A stretch of DNA of 64,000 nucleotides, taken from Lepeophtheirus salmonis (lineage: Eukaryota > Arthropoda > Copepoda > Siphonostomatoida > Caligidae). Position numbers and translations under genes: made by a program. How positions within the stretch are numbered: position 1 is the first letter of the stretch; each line of letters begins with the position of its first letter. The notes beneath the pieces are model-generated. The model was given only the letters and a program-made list of their open reading frames with translations. It had not been told where the DNA came from and ran no database searches. Location: NCBI RefSeq assembly GCF_016086655.4, contig NC_052137.2:38832007-38896006 (forward strand). The letters are read 5' to 3'. Below, piece by piece: positions 12,933 through 24,781 of the stretch.

Positions 12933-14433
12933 ATGGAAAACAAGAGAATGGAGGTGACCGTTCTAGTCTGCACCGGTCACGCCAACACCGGCATCATGAA
13001 CATGCCTGCAGTAAGCAACCAGACGCCCTGGAGGCTTAGAAAACTACTTGAAACTAGGGATACTATATTAGACAAACCTCTAAACTAACTCCAGAAGCTA
13101 CCCGAGACGCTTTTGGAGCCAATCCAAGAATAACAATGCTGAACAGGCAAAAAAAAAAAAAGAAGAAGTCATTGCCAAGTCTGTAGTGACGTCAAAATTG
13201 CGACGTCAGAAACCTTTACTTAGTCAAAAAAACTGTTTCCAGCTCTGTCCCTGAACTACTGATCATGTTATTAACAGGCAAAAATCTTCATTATTAAGAC
13301 TTACTTAGTACCTGAGTGTAAATTATATCTTACACGCCTCAAACGGATATCATGTCTTCCCATGGTTGAAGAGCATGTTTGCCATGGGCGCCCATGTGTT
13401 TACAAAACGGCGCCCTTCATATAATTCCACGACTCTATAAACACCCGTTAGTACAGGATGACTCAGAAATTATAATTATCTTCGAGGTCGTCTATCAATC
13501 CTCAGTTTTAAAAGTTTGACGGACAATTTTGTACTTGCCCCCATTTTTAAAAAAACTCCTAGAATTTGATTTCCGTTTTGTTTTTTTGATCAAAAATGTT
13601 TGAGCAACAAGCAAATTTGGGAGAGGGTGTGATCTCCTCCGTGCATTTGTCGATCTCAGACAAGAAGATCTTCACAATGTACATTGTTCTGAAAATGAGA
13701 AATGATCGTTCATTTGCTGAAACTCAAGAGTCTAAAAAACAACTACGAAACCTCTTAAATTTTCATTTTCATATAGTTCCACGACTCTTTAAACACCCGT
13801 TAGTACAGGATGACTCAGAAATTATAATTATCTTCAGGTCATCGCCTCAGTTTTAAAAAGTCGGACAATTTTGTCGTCCGAGTTAAAAAACAGAAGAAAG
13901 TTTTTTGGATCAAAAATGTTTGAGCAACAAGCAAAGCTTGATTCAAGACCAACAAGAAAAAACAAGCAGGTCATCGTCCTCAGTGTCGTGTCGTCCGACA
14001 GCAGAAAGATGCATCACTACTTATTCAAGACCAACAAGAAAATCAACACGGACGTCTACTACAAGGTCCTCGGATATCATGTCTTCCCATGGTTGAAGAG
14101 CATGTTTGCCATGGACACCCATGTGTTTACCCAAGACGGCGCCCTGGCACACGTCCAAGAAGGTGCAGCATTTCTGAAGGGATAAAATGACTGCCTTTTG
14201 GACTGCAGACATCTGGCCTTCGTCCAAGTCCCGATGTTAACTCCCGGGACTTCTCTGTTTGGTGCGTCTTGAAGGAGAAGACGAACAACACTTCTTACAC
14301 AAATGTAGATGTCACCAAATGGTGATGACGGAGGAGCAGACAACTTGTCCTCAGACTTCATCAAGGCATCTGTGCTTCCGTTCGTCCCGTATTGAAACCG
14401 TCATTCAGAATAGAAGAGGGACATATTGAATAA
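12933..14433 (+). pseudogene. mariner-type transposase, scrambled and frameshifted
   Basis: Fossil transposase with blocks out of order. It starts at an ATG (12933) with MENKRMEVTVLV and a helix-turn-helix segment up to RKLLET. A frameshift leads to LTPEATRDAFGANPRITM and LRRQKPLLSQKN, the second helix-turn-helix region. It then jumps to HVFPWLKSM-like sequence (13350-13405), a non-coding spacer, and the first catalytic block SDKKIFT (about 13655). A second copy of the spacer follows, then a longer block with VVSSDSRKMHHYLF, YYKVLGYHVFPWLKS and the second catalytic site FTQDGALAH (about 14125-14150). The third site, SPDVNSRDFSVW, lies near 14235 in a shifted frame, and the product ends in EEGHIE at 14433. 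At least three frameshifts and duplicated segments make it dead. The family is clear; the exact subfamily is not. Confidence 0.85.
13425..13936 (+). repeat. Duplicated spacer inside the scrambled mariner
   Basis: Two copies, starting near 13425 and 13777, share CACCCGTTAGTACAGGATGA, then CTCAGAAATTATAATTATCT, a CTCAGTTTTAAAA motif, GGACAATTTTGT and finally AAAAATGTTTGAGCAACAAG. Copy 1 spans about 190 bp and copy 2 about 160 bp; their starts are about 352 bp apart. Both copies run into transposase-coding sequence at the same point, so they look like the element's 5' untranslated end, including a probable terminus TACAGGATGA, present twice. Confidence 0.75.
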
Positions 14434-14505
14434 CAAAGTTAGAAAATTGTTGAATTTTGCTTCAAAACTTTGCCATAAAAAGGGTACAAAATATCAATAT
14501 GAAGA

Positions 14506-14521
14506 AGTCCTCACCCTGTAT
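14506..14521. repeat. Candidate 3' terminus of the scrambled mariner
   Basis: TCCTCACCCTGTA lies about 85 bp after the transposase stop. Its reverse complement TACAGGGTGAGGA resembles the internal TACAGGATGACTC at 13452 and 13804. This is the position and form expected of a mariner terminal repeat next to a TA target site, but the match covers only about 10 bases. Confidence 0.4.
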
Positions 14522-14831
14522 GCTCTTCTTTTTTATTCAATAAAAGCACTACTATGGAGACTGCTTTTCAATTTTAAATTCGCTGCTATGAAATTTGTCC
14601 ATATACCTATTGATTTTTGAAATTTTTTTCTCATTTGCGTTTAAATATTTTTGCGAAGTTCAAATACGCCATCATAATTTTTGCGTCACTTGAAAGTGCT
14701 CTATAAATATTTGATAATTCAAATGAATGATGTCATTATATGAAATGTGATGAGGTTTACAAATTGTAACTAGTACAAGTAACAAATTGTTCAAAATCGC
14801 AGCTATTGAAATTTAAAGAAAACACTTTTCA

Positions 14832-14859
14832 TACTTGAAATACCTAGGTATTTCAAGTA
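14832..14859. repeat. Perfect 28-bp palindrome
   Basis: A perfect palindrome with arm TACTTGAAATACCT and its complement, centred on CCTAGG. Outside it the complementarity continues imperfectly (TTTTCA on the left, CGAAAA on the right). It lies just inside the GCCTCACCCTAA motif, so it may be a terminal hairpin of a decayed element. Confidence 0.85.
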
Positions 14860-14889
14860 CGAAAAATCGGGGCATTCGCCTCACCCTAA

Positions 14890-16120
14890 CCTATGTACAA
14901 CGCACCGGGTACACAGAATAGGTAGGGAGGTAGATCACTTAAGATATCATTTATTTTTTGTGGTATATTTATTTGTTAGCGTCAATAATTTTTATTTATT
15001 TTTCAGTGTAACGAAATAATACATTATTTATTTATCACATTCATAAATAAACATTGTACATACAAATGTCTGTAAAAACAAGGTGATCAATAACTGAAAA
15101 AATAAGAATACAAGTAACCTACATTTTCCATACTTGGTTCTCTTAGTTTTCACACTTTTATTTTCTTAAGGAAATCATCATCCCAATTCTTATTTATGTT
15201 ATTTTTTATTAAGTTATTTCAAAATTCGTCTTCTTATATTGACATCCTGGTGTTTATTTAATGGATTTTTTTAAAAAAGAAGACCAATGAGCCATAAATT
15301 GCATTTTCTTTTTAATGGGCTTTTTTACAAATAAACTTTCTGAGCATACAAGACAACTATTGTTTTTATTTTGTTCGGTTTAATGTAGTTCATAAAAGAC
15401 AATCGGCTCTTTTGAAATGGTTCACTTTGTAAACTCATTATTTATTTTTTAAATCATCGATTATGATTTGTATAATTATATGTTTCTAAGTAGTCTGTGT
15501 TGGTTTTTTTCATTTGAACAAACAATTTTAATTTGTAATTTTGAGTTAATGGTAATTTTTATCTGGGGAAAAATATTTTGCATTTGGTACGTTTATATGT
15601 AGATGTTTATCAGACCAAAGGTTCTCCTTTACTTCTTGAAATGAGTTTTTGACATGTTAATAACACCACAGAGGGATTGAAGGAAATTAAAGTCAACTTG
15701 TGCGGTTGAGTTGCTAGGAGTTTTCAACGTATACCACGTAGTACATTTGAGCACAGTATACCTTTTTATATATGTAGATGAAATTTATAAAAGTTTGTCA
15801 GATTATATGTATCAACGAAGGTTTAAATATTTGAACTAATTATGAGACCTCCTTCCAACCCAATTTTAAGAAAATTCTCCTTTAGCCAGAAAAGAAAAAT
15901 AAAACAACTCAACTTGGGAAAGTTTCAAATAAATATTTTAGTCAAAATTACTTTTGCACTCTATAATTAAATACATTTTGATAAATGAATAGCATAAGAA
16001 AAAAATTGTTAGCCAAATACGAGTATGTGAGTAATTAAGTAAAATTCCATGACTTTGCAAATTCGTAATTATCCTTTATGAATAAATATTTATTGCAAAC
16101 CTTTTTTTAGATATTGTACA
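14890..16120. other. Gene-free AT-rich stretch
   Basis: No coding frame, repeat end or RNA signature recognised. Confidence 0.6.
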
Positions 16121-16123
16121 CGT

Positions 16124-16220
16124 AGTCCTTTTTTTAAATGCTCCCTTAATTGGTCAGATGGAGTTTCACTCGTTAAGTATGGATAAACATTATAGTATTA
16201 TAATTACTCTATCTGACCTT
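16124..16220. mobile_element. Hairpin MITE, copy A
   Basis: A 70-bp core starts TGGTCAGATGGAGT and ends ACTCTATCTGACC, so the ends pair. A second core of the same length is at 47771-47840 (AGGTTAGATGGAGT to ACTCTGTCTAACCT). Both contain TAAGTAT and ATAGTATTATA at the same offsets. The similarity extends about 25 bp to the left as a T-run and A-run. It has no coding capacity. Confidence 0.65.
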
Positions 16221-17340
16221 TATACCATGTAGTGAAAGGACGACCCATGTGATCCATATCTGGAAAAATGTAGTGGTTTATATAAATGAAAAGTATATTT
16301 TATTAATTTAATTTAAATATGAACATAATCGTAATTAATGGTAACATATTTTTTTAAATTATTTAACAAAGAAATAACAGTTTAAAATTTACATATTATA
16401 ATTCTAAAAAAGTGATCGTTTCCTTGAAGTTCTTGGAACATTGTGTAAGTCTTATTTATAATTTTGGTATCCTCTGAGAGTAAAATAACACATAGTTTTG
16501 AAGAACAATTTTGGTTGATATGAATTAAAATTGACAACTGAATTATTGTACAGCAATTTTAAAAGTATATAATTATTTAATGTTAACAGTATTTAGTTTT
16601 TTAAAACTAAAATCTGAAACATGTATTACTCAAATATTTACAGAATAAAGCCTACGTCCTACACGAATCAATTCATAACTACTCCAAAATAACTTATTTA
16701 ACACATAAGATGTGTATGTAACAATGTTTGAATTTTGCGAGATTAAAATAACTACGTCATTATAAAAAATAACTGAGTGATTGAATCTGTTTTTTTCTCT
16801 TTCGCAGCTACCGGGTATCAAACATAAACTTCTCTAGAACAAAAATACCATTTTTGTTTGTCAGCTATCGATTCCCTCGCCTCACTTGATGTGTATTTCA
16901 TAATTTATTCTTTTTGATAAATAAACGATGTAATAAATTATACTAACCTGATGCTCTTTTTCTAAAATGAGAGAATTACGATTTCTAGTTGATCCTTGTC
17001 ATATATACATATATTGACCATTTTATTATTTCTACGAATAAATTTTGGCCAATTTATAAAGGCAATTGTATAGCTATGCTTTTAATAAAATATTACTAAG
17101 CAATATTATAAATTATAATAAAGTATTCAATAAAATACTATCTAGGATTTAATATTATTAAACAGATACGAAAAGTCTCCAAAAAATAAGGTGACTTTTC
17201 AAATTTTGCAACCATTGTAAATTTGATATACTCGTTTTTTTTTATGTCATTACACTTGTATATATTTGCTGTTTTAACTATATAATAGGTTTAATTTGTT
17301 TGTGAGAGGCATAAGTGTTAAAAGTATTTTGCGTGAAACT
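16221..17340. other. Gene-free AT-rich stretch
   Basis: No supportable feature; short open frames here are AT-rich and without motif. Confidence 0.6.
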
Positions 17341-17374
17341 GTTCTGAATAAAAAAAATGTTAAAAAATTGAACA

Positions 17375-17853
17375 AACTCTTTCAAGATGACCTGGAAGGT
17401 GCTAATGATGACACCCAAGCACGCCAACAATAGATGAAAACCGTCAAATCACTATAAGAAAAATTGACGAGGAGAATGACATATCAGTTGGCTTGTGCAT
17501 GAAATTTTTTCGGAGGTTTGGGAATGAGACGATTGTCATCGAAGTGTGTTCCGAAACTGCTTTCTTTTGACAAAAATAATTTTCGATATTTTTTGGCCAA
17601 AATCAACACTGCAATCATACGTACGCCACCATATTCACCGGATATGGCTTATGTGACCTTTTCTTGTTCCCAAAATTGAAGAGACCTATCGGAGATATGA
17701 AACGATTGATGTACCAACATCCCTGGAAGAGCGAAGAACTGTACCGAAAAGTACTGATAAAAAGTGCTTCGAGGATTGGAAAAAGCGTAGGCACAAGCGT
17801 ATTGTATCTGGGGGGATTACTTTGTAGGGCACTACATAAATATTGATGAATAA
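17375..17853 (+). pseudogene. mariner transposase (SETMAR-like type), internally deleted
   Basis: The fossil begins near PTIDENRQITIRKIDEEND, continues through the helix-turn-helix part (GMRRLSSKCVPKLLSFD after frame changes), and then jumps to FLAKINTAIIRTPPYSPDMA. That junction removes the first and second catalytic Asp. The third site is preserved as LCDLFLFPKLKRP after a one-base loss. The C-terminus reads TVPKSTDKKCFEDWKKRRHK and ends in YINIDE before the stop at 17851-17853, typical of the FLJ37770/SETMAR-like mariner lineage. Stops and at least three frameshifts confirm decay. No terminal inverted repeats were recognised. Confidence 0.8.
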
Positions 17854-17890
17854 ATAAATATTTTTTCCAAAAAACAAAGAGCACACGTTG

Positions 17891-17910
17891 TATATATATA
17901 TATATATATA
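17891..17910. repeat. TA microsatellite
   Basis: Ten TA units directly after the mariner fossil. Confidence 0.9.
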
Positions 17911-19062
17911 CTAATATGTAATTCATTTTAAATTTTTTGGATAAATAATATGACACTGAAAGTCTGAGAATACTTAGAGATGACTAGAAGTTGGAATGAT
18001 TGACTTGTTTCTCTAACTACCTTATCATTTGGGGCCTTTTCTCTGTTTCTTTCGGGAGAAAGGTTTGCATAATAGAATAAAGGTCATGGCGTGACACACA
18101 ATGAGTTCAATTTACTAACTTCTGCTGAGCGCAGCCTCTATTGAGCTTCGTTGCTCCATGGAGTCAAAATTCTAATAAATAGTCCATTTATGGTACAAAA
18201 TGTTCCACTATATATTACAAATCACTTTTTATATTGTGTTATAAATAAAAGTTATTTTTGTTATCAAAATATTGGTCTCTAATGACTGATGATGTAAATA
18301 TGTATAAGGGAATGTACATTCAGTATGATAAAATACCTTCCTTAATTGATGGGTTATTATGTTGTTACAAAAATACAAAAGTAAGGACTGAGTTTTCTAA
18401 AATTTGGAGCTATTTCTCTCAATAGATAAATCAACATCTTTTCGTAGCGATACCGATAACTTACGTGGTACGTATGTAGTCCATCAAGACAAAAGTAAGC
18501 TAAAATGGGGTTTCTCCACAAATGTAATTGCGATTATATTTATATTCTTTGACAAATTATCACCAATTTCTATGAATACACTATTCTGATTAATCTTATT
18601 AAATTGTATTTAAAGCATCAAGAATTCATCAATACATTGAAATAATTAGACAAACTGATTGGTTTGATTTGAAAAGCTATATCCGGTTAAATTAAAGCCA
18701 CATAAATCAAATGAAGACCCTTATATATAATAAACGTTTTTGGGTATATCAAAGCATCCTAAAAATTTAAATACCATACCTTTCATTGACTGAAATATAT
18801 TCATGAAATATTGAACTACAGTCCAATTTGTATTAAGTGGTCAGGCAAAGGAAACTGAAAAAGAAACCCCTTAGTAAAGGAGACCTCTTAAACTATATTG
18901 TACAATTCGAAATTTGAAAAAAGCATAAGACCGCCTAGTATGTAGACACTTTAAGGGCAGGTGGTAAGTAATTTAGTATTATATCATAACTTTATCAAAT
19001 CAGATTAAATATTTGTTCCTGTACTAATTGAATCTTTATCCTTTGTTATCCATACTCATATA
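17911..19062. other. Gene-free stretch
   Basis: Nothing coding. It contains only the plus-orientation match (18832-18890) to the short dispersed repeat at 4880-4935. Confidence 0.55.
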
Positions 19063-19404
19063 TCTATATTAATACATCAAGGTTTTTTGTTGTTTGATTG
19101 TTAAGGGAGCACTCACGAGCGCGTGTAGGCACAGTGCTTCATATAATATTAAAAAAGAAAAGGAAAAAGAAGCACATATAATTTATGGTTGCAAATCCTT
19201 AGCTTGTTGTTGTTTGTAATCTGGACAAATGTTTTACTTTTTATATTCTCAAGATGTTATTTATATTATTTTCTTGAGGAAAGCACATCTAAGTATTGAG
19301 TAACTAGGCGTGAGTATGCTCGTGAAAAATGAACAGTGACACGGAGGATTATTGGGGATTATTATCTGTTTTTCTCTGCATTTTAAAAGTGTATAACAAT
19401 TAGA
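19063..19404 (+). mobile_element. Helitron-like segment
   Basis: It starts TCTATATTAATACATCAAGG after an A, like the Helitron 5' form at 42918. It contains GGAGCACTCACGAGCGCGTG and a GAGTAACTAGGCGTGAGTATG segment that recurs near 7790 and 43430. It may be the left part of a larger Helitron whose right end is the 3' terminus at 19570, with a smaller element nested at its end. No coding capacity. Confidence 0.4.
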
Positions 19405-19570
19405 TCTGAGAAATAATAACGTAGCAACGAGCGTGTGTACCTAAAGCTCGGTGAGTCATATCAAAAAATAAATAAGAAGGATTGGATATCTATTTTAATA
19501 AATCAAAGCTTGACTGGATGTCTGTTGTCTAGGACTAATAACTCTGAACAATGCCGGGTACTCCTGCTAG
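19405..19570 (+). mobile_element. 166-bp non-autonomous Helitron
   Basis: It begins with TC (TCTGAGAAATAATAACGTAG) directly after an A and ends in GCCGGGTACTCCTGCTAG directly before a T, which is the Helitron insertion rule (A|TC...CTAG|T). A sister copy of 170 bp at 54656-54825 has the same two ends. No target-site duplication is expected. It encodes nothing and would need Rep/helicase in trans. Confidence 0.75.
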
Positions 19571-20890
19571 TATATGATAATTTCAATGTAACGTTATTCC
19601 CCCCCCCGGAAATGTATATTTTGTGACATCGACTCACGGTTACAAATTTTCTTAGAAATATGAAATAAAATTGATTCAACTCTTATTATTAACCTTACGT
19701 CGAAAAGTAGACTAAAGGCCTGGCTCAAAGGTAAAAGTTCATTCTTATATATTGAATTAAATTTTTTTATCTTTGTCTTAAGGCTAAACTAATGATTATA
19801 TTATTATTTTCATGGCATTTTGAGTTGACTCAAAGGTTAAATCAATAAACTAATAGTAATTGATTTAATTCTTTGTTCACATCAGTAATACTATTCTTAA
19901 AGTCTTTTAATGATATAAAATGACCACATCTACAAAAACGTTGCTAAGTTGATTTTCGCAGGAATATCAAACCTAGTTTACCTGGATATTTAACAATCTA
20001 TAAATACGTAGATACAAAAAAACACAAAAAATAACCATGTTTCACAACCTTCAGTCATCATAACTGCATTTTAAACAGTTATACACTTTTCGATATAATT
20101 ATCTAGATATTAAGGGGTTGTTCACTCTATATAAATATAAACTGTGTATTTATGTATCACAGTTTCGTTATTTAGTGTTAAACTCATAAACGGACTAATA
20201 ATGAATATATGGCACTGTATTCTAGTCCTATTTCCGGCCGAATCTCTGAGGTTACTATGAGCCCAACATAACTTTGAAGCTATAAGAGTTTTAGTTGCTT
20301 CAAATTATGTATCCACACAATTGAGACCTTCTTACTTTTTTTTATCTTGCTACCTTTCCTCCAAAAAAGAAAACTTAGAAAGGGCCATAATCAGTTTGTA
20401 GTTAGCCAATTATTTCCAACAATCGAACTTGTTCACATCCTATCAATATGTATGCTTGAATTCAACCAATTAATATTCTGAAGACTGATAATGGGGAAAA
20501 AACAGAAAAATGGAATATAGTAAGGTTAATATAATTACAAGGTTATCCAATAATGAAATCAGGCTTGCCATAATTTTCAATTTGATGTACCTAACGACTG
20601 CAGGGCAAGCCAGACATATTTTAACGTCTTAAATTATAACTGCGGTACTCTAACAGCAACAGTCAAAGAGGGCGATACATAACTCCTCTCGGTAACAGTT
20701 ATATTATTTGACGTCACTATTAAAAAGCGTGGTGGAAGTCAAGCATCAGTCGGAAAAGCGTTATAGTATAACTTGATGTGAATAAGTATATCACCATTTT
20801 GAATGTTGTATTTATTTTAACATGAATGAAGTTAAATGAATTCGTACTTGGTTGACATCAAAGAAAGATGTATTCAATAAATATACAGGA
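19571..20890. other. Gene-free stretch
   Basis: AT-rich DNA with slightly higher GC between 20590 and 20760, where no domain or RNA fold was recognised. Confidence 0.55.
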
Positions 20891-20899
20891 ACATTATTT

Positions 20900-21415
20900 G
20901 TGATATACATTATCTTGGCGGGTCCAGAAGGCAGCACACAAGCGTCAGATATACCTGAATTTCATCTTCTTCTACTCCTTATTCATAAAGTACTTGAGGT
21001 CTAAAATGCTGCTGTGTCGGACTTAGCCAATCGCCACCAGATTTTGTAGTCCAGCGAGTTGTAGTCTGGTCTCTGGGGTGCCCATAAGTTAATTAATAAG
21101 ACACATACAACGCTCCATACGGAATTGTTGATGTTTTTAAGTCATGTATTACCTCTCTTTAAGCATCTTTTATTTCCCCCCAGCAGTATTGACAACCATT
21201 GTTACGGTAAACCGGTTTAGATCCTTCTTTTTGCGAATTATGATATGAACATGACCGGGTTATCCTCAAAATAGTGTTTGGCAGCTTCGGAGGTTATCTT
21301 GATTATCCTACCGCTCGAAGACGGCTCCATCTTCAAGGAACTTGCAAACACGGTAGATGGCGTGGTAATGGACTCTGAGCTACTCGACGATGTCGAAGGT
21401 GTCAAAGCCAGTTAG
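20900..21415 (-). pseudogene. mariner/Tc1-type transposase relic
   Basis: On the minus strand, from 21415 down, the frames give FDIVEXLRVHYHAIYRVCKF and LEDGAVFER (N-terminal helix-turn-helix region). A frame change then leads to RIIKITSEAAKHYFEDNPVM. A large internal gap with little recognisable sequence follows, then the third catalytic site PDYNSLDYKIWWRLAKSDT near 21050 and a C-terminal scrap LCAAFWTRQDNV. The first and second catalytic Asp are absent. Element ends could not be located. Confidence 0.65.
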
Positions 21416-21419
21416 GATT

Positions 21420-24140
21420 ATAGTTGCAATCTACAACTTTTTTTCTCATCTTTGTTCAAAAGTGTGATATATTTGTTTGTTATATCTTGTTTGAAAGATA
21501 ACAAAACAGATTTTCATAAATGTGACAAACTTGATTATTTAAACTCTCTAGACTACTCAAAAATACATTTAAAGAGGTGGTGCAAGACTTATTTACTACC
21601 TGGTACACTAATAAATATAATTCTGTAAAATTAATATCTCTTGATATATGAATATTTATAATTAATGAATTTAACAAAAAAAAAAAAACATTTTGAAATC
21701 ACTGAGCTCGTTAATGTAAAAAAGAAGAGCCAATTTTAGACAGTTTATATAAAGTGTGGCTTCGTAAAATGACCCTATTGAAATTCAAGAATATATTTTA
21801 AAAAAATAAAGGATTTTTTAGCGTTATGTATCACGGAAAGACTTTTTGGTACTTTTTATGTCTTATGTTTTTCTATAAAATATCTTGAAGAATATGGCAT
21901 TAATGTTATCTTTATCATATAAGGCAAAACAATTATGTTCACATTAAGTTTTTTCAACACCTTTCATACTAATACTATATAATTTTTACAAACATTTAGT
22001 TGGACAGCTTTGACTTTTTTAGTTTTTCTCATTTTTACTATTTTCAGGACCCCCCCCCCCCATTGTAATTTGAATGCCTTTTTTTTAAACAATGATAAAC
22101 GATTTCTTCAATGTCTTATGAGTTATACTCATTGATTAATAAAGTCAAAATTTCTCCATTTTGGAAACAACACAATTTGAACGTGGACAAATATAGAATC
22201 GAAAAGTTATTGTTACGTTCTATGTAAGATTTTAAATGATCAAGGGAAGACGTAAGCTAATATTAAAGCTAGAACAATCAATAAAACTTTAAAAAACCAT
22301 ATTTTATAATGTACTAATATATACAAATTAACTTATTAACTTTTATGTCTACAAAAATTATTAAATATTATTTTGCCTCGATCTACTTAGTATTTACTTA
22401 ATTACAAATATATATATATCTATAATTTTCCTTTCAAGTCTTCTTTTTTTTTAAATTTCTCACTCATTTAAGTCATAAATCACGACTAATTACAAATAAA
22501 ATTTTCCTACATATTTATCATTCTATCGAGATTTCATCCAACAAAAATGGTTATTTTCCAAACTTTATACTTTCATATGTGAATGCAGACTTTGTTCGCG
22601 AGTAAAACGAGGCGGAACTTGAGACTAGTGAGAATACTTTTTGATAGCCTGCTCATAATTTATGTAGTATACTTTCCTACATTCCTTTATGAGATGTCTA
22701 CAATGTAGAAGATTGGGCATTAGCTTCAGTAAATGTAATTGGTTGTCTATGTTACATAGGAAAGAGGAGTCATCCTTGTGTTCAAATTTAAACTATTCAT
22801 GAGTTGTGAAATCAATATTCCTAGCTTTATCGCCCTTGTGTCCAACTGGAGCTTGGTTTTTGAAGGATACATCCATTAGGGAGTATAATTTGAACATATT
22901 GTAGATGAGTGTTAATTACTTAACTCAATCCGAGTCATAAATATTGACTTTAATATTTTTGTAGAAGATAAGTTAATAAATAGAACAAAAAGGAAATATT
23001 GTTGACAAGTTTTGAGTTTGGATATAAGGAAACTCAATTACGTCGTTACCTTTATTTTATCTCTCAAGCTTTATCCTAAAGAGAAACAGATAAAAATGTC
23101 ACCAATTAGTTTGTCAATTCTTCGTAACTATGGAATTATTATTCAATCATTCTTGGTATTCTTTGCAGCTTAAAAAGAGCTCATTCAAATTCCGTCAAAC
23201 AGGTTTACAAAACTGATGAGTGGAAAACTAACAGAAACATTGACAGGTGACAATAACATAATTTTATATTTGCTATATTTATTTTTCATTAGAAGAGGGG
23301 GTCGTTGTTTGTTTAAGTACAGTATTTCACATATAAAAATCTGAATATACATTAGACTGGTCCAAAATGAAAAAAATTTAGGATTTGGTAGGGCTGGATA
23401 TTTTTTAACTTGCATTTTATTCCTCTAAAAAAGGAAATAACTATCAAACGTCCTAAAAAATGTTCCTTCGTGGACGCGTTTTAATTTGAAAATATGTAAA
23501 ATGTCCTAAAGAAGGAAATGATATTGTGAAGAGTTAAGCGCGGCTGGGCAGAATATGAAGGGCTATTACAGCTATAAAATCCCCTATACACAGGTCTGTA
23601 GAAAATTTCAGAAGTAAAATATTCGTTAAAAAATCCAATATGTGAAGTGGGAGATCCAACATTTTCTCTCTCTAAAAACAAGTTGTTTCCCCCGAAAATG
23701 ACTAAAATCCATAAAACTGTTGTGAAAGATGTGATTCCATATATCCCAAAACCTTAGTCATTATATATTGTATTAAGCCAACCTTATTTACATACACAGC
23801 TTAAACATTTTGTATAAAATATATATTATTTATTACAAGTTAAAACCAATAACACACCAATATATAGATTTTGGAGTTCCACCATACTAAAGTAATTCAA
23901 AAATATGGTTGATTAGTATTTGCCTCATTGATAATTCAGCAACTTTCCTTTTAAAAAAACAACAACAACATATCAATCAATATTTAAAGAAACGAATATA
24001 CATGTATCTATTTACCAAATAAGTAAAGGGTGCAAAAATATATCTTCCTTGTTTATATTTGCGTGGCTAACAGTTGTATAAGTAGTTGGAGGGTGAGGGT
24101 GGTTGCGTTGTAGAGGCAAGATACTAACATTTTTATAGAA
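21420..24140. other. Gene-free stretch
   Basis: Nothing coding recognised. It includes a C12 homopolymer at 22050-22061 and assorted A/T runs. Open frames at 23185-23415 and 23481-23681 (minus) are AT-rich and motif-free. Confidence 0.55.
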
Positions 24141-24143
24141 ATA

Positions 24144-24781
24144 CAGCCGTGCGTCTGTAGGATTATGTATATATATATATATATATCTATATATTTGGGG
24201 TTGGGTAATGTTTTTGGAATTAAATTTTTGGGACAAAAAATATCAAAAATCCGGAGCTATTCACCATTTTTTTTAAATCCACATCTGTTCACAAAAGCTT
24301 TTAAAATCCACAGGTGTTAACAAACAATTTCAAAAATCCATAGCTATTTATAAAAAATTATTTTTTAGAAATATTTTTTGAAATTAAACGTTTTAGAAAA
24401 AAAAATTCAAAATTCAATGCTGCTCATAAACTTTTTAAAAAATTCATAGTTATTCACACAAAATTATTTTTTTCGTAAAAAAAATTTAAAAATTCACAGC
24501 CATACACAGAAAATCAATTTAAAAAAAAAAAAATTGAGAAACTTAATTTTTTTTTGAAATTTAAAAAAAAAATTGATTTATAAAGTTAAAAAAAAAAAAA
24601 AAATCTAAAGCCATTTTATAAAAATTTCAAAAATTCATAGCCATTCACTGAAATTTTTGCCATATTTTTTTCTATATTTTTTTATCTTGACCAAAAAAAA
24701 TCTAGTCAAATGTATATAAATTCTTAATTTTGAGGGAAGGTTCATCCCCCAAAAAAAAAAAAAACCCTGCGAACACGCCTG
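24144..24781. mobile_element. TA-flanked fold-back-type element
   Basis: The left end CAGCCGTGCGTCTGTAGGAT and the reverse complement of the right end, CAGGCGTGTTCGCAGGGT, are imperfect inverted repeats of about 18 bp. Both are bordered by TA (24142-24143 and 24782-24783), the target site of Tc1/mariner-type elements. A G-rich tract follows each end (TTTGGGGTTGGG; on the minus strand GGGGGATG). The interior is about 45-50 bp degenerate units of the form TTTCAAAAATCCATAGCTAT. It has no coding capacity. Family members are at 9672, 31798, 39679, 41592 and 62848. Confidence 0.7.

Noticed and set aside
13596..13856. Considered as an independent small gene
   Set aside because: SDKKIFT and the following residues are the first catalytic block of the mariner fossil, and the end runs into duplicated non-coding spacer.
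24160..24190. AT microsatellite as an independent feature
   Set aside because: It is part of the left end of the TA-flanked element and recurs at the same place in the copy at 62848.
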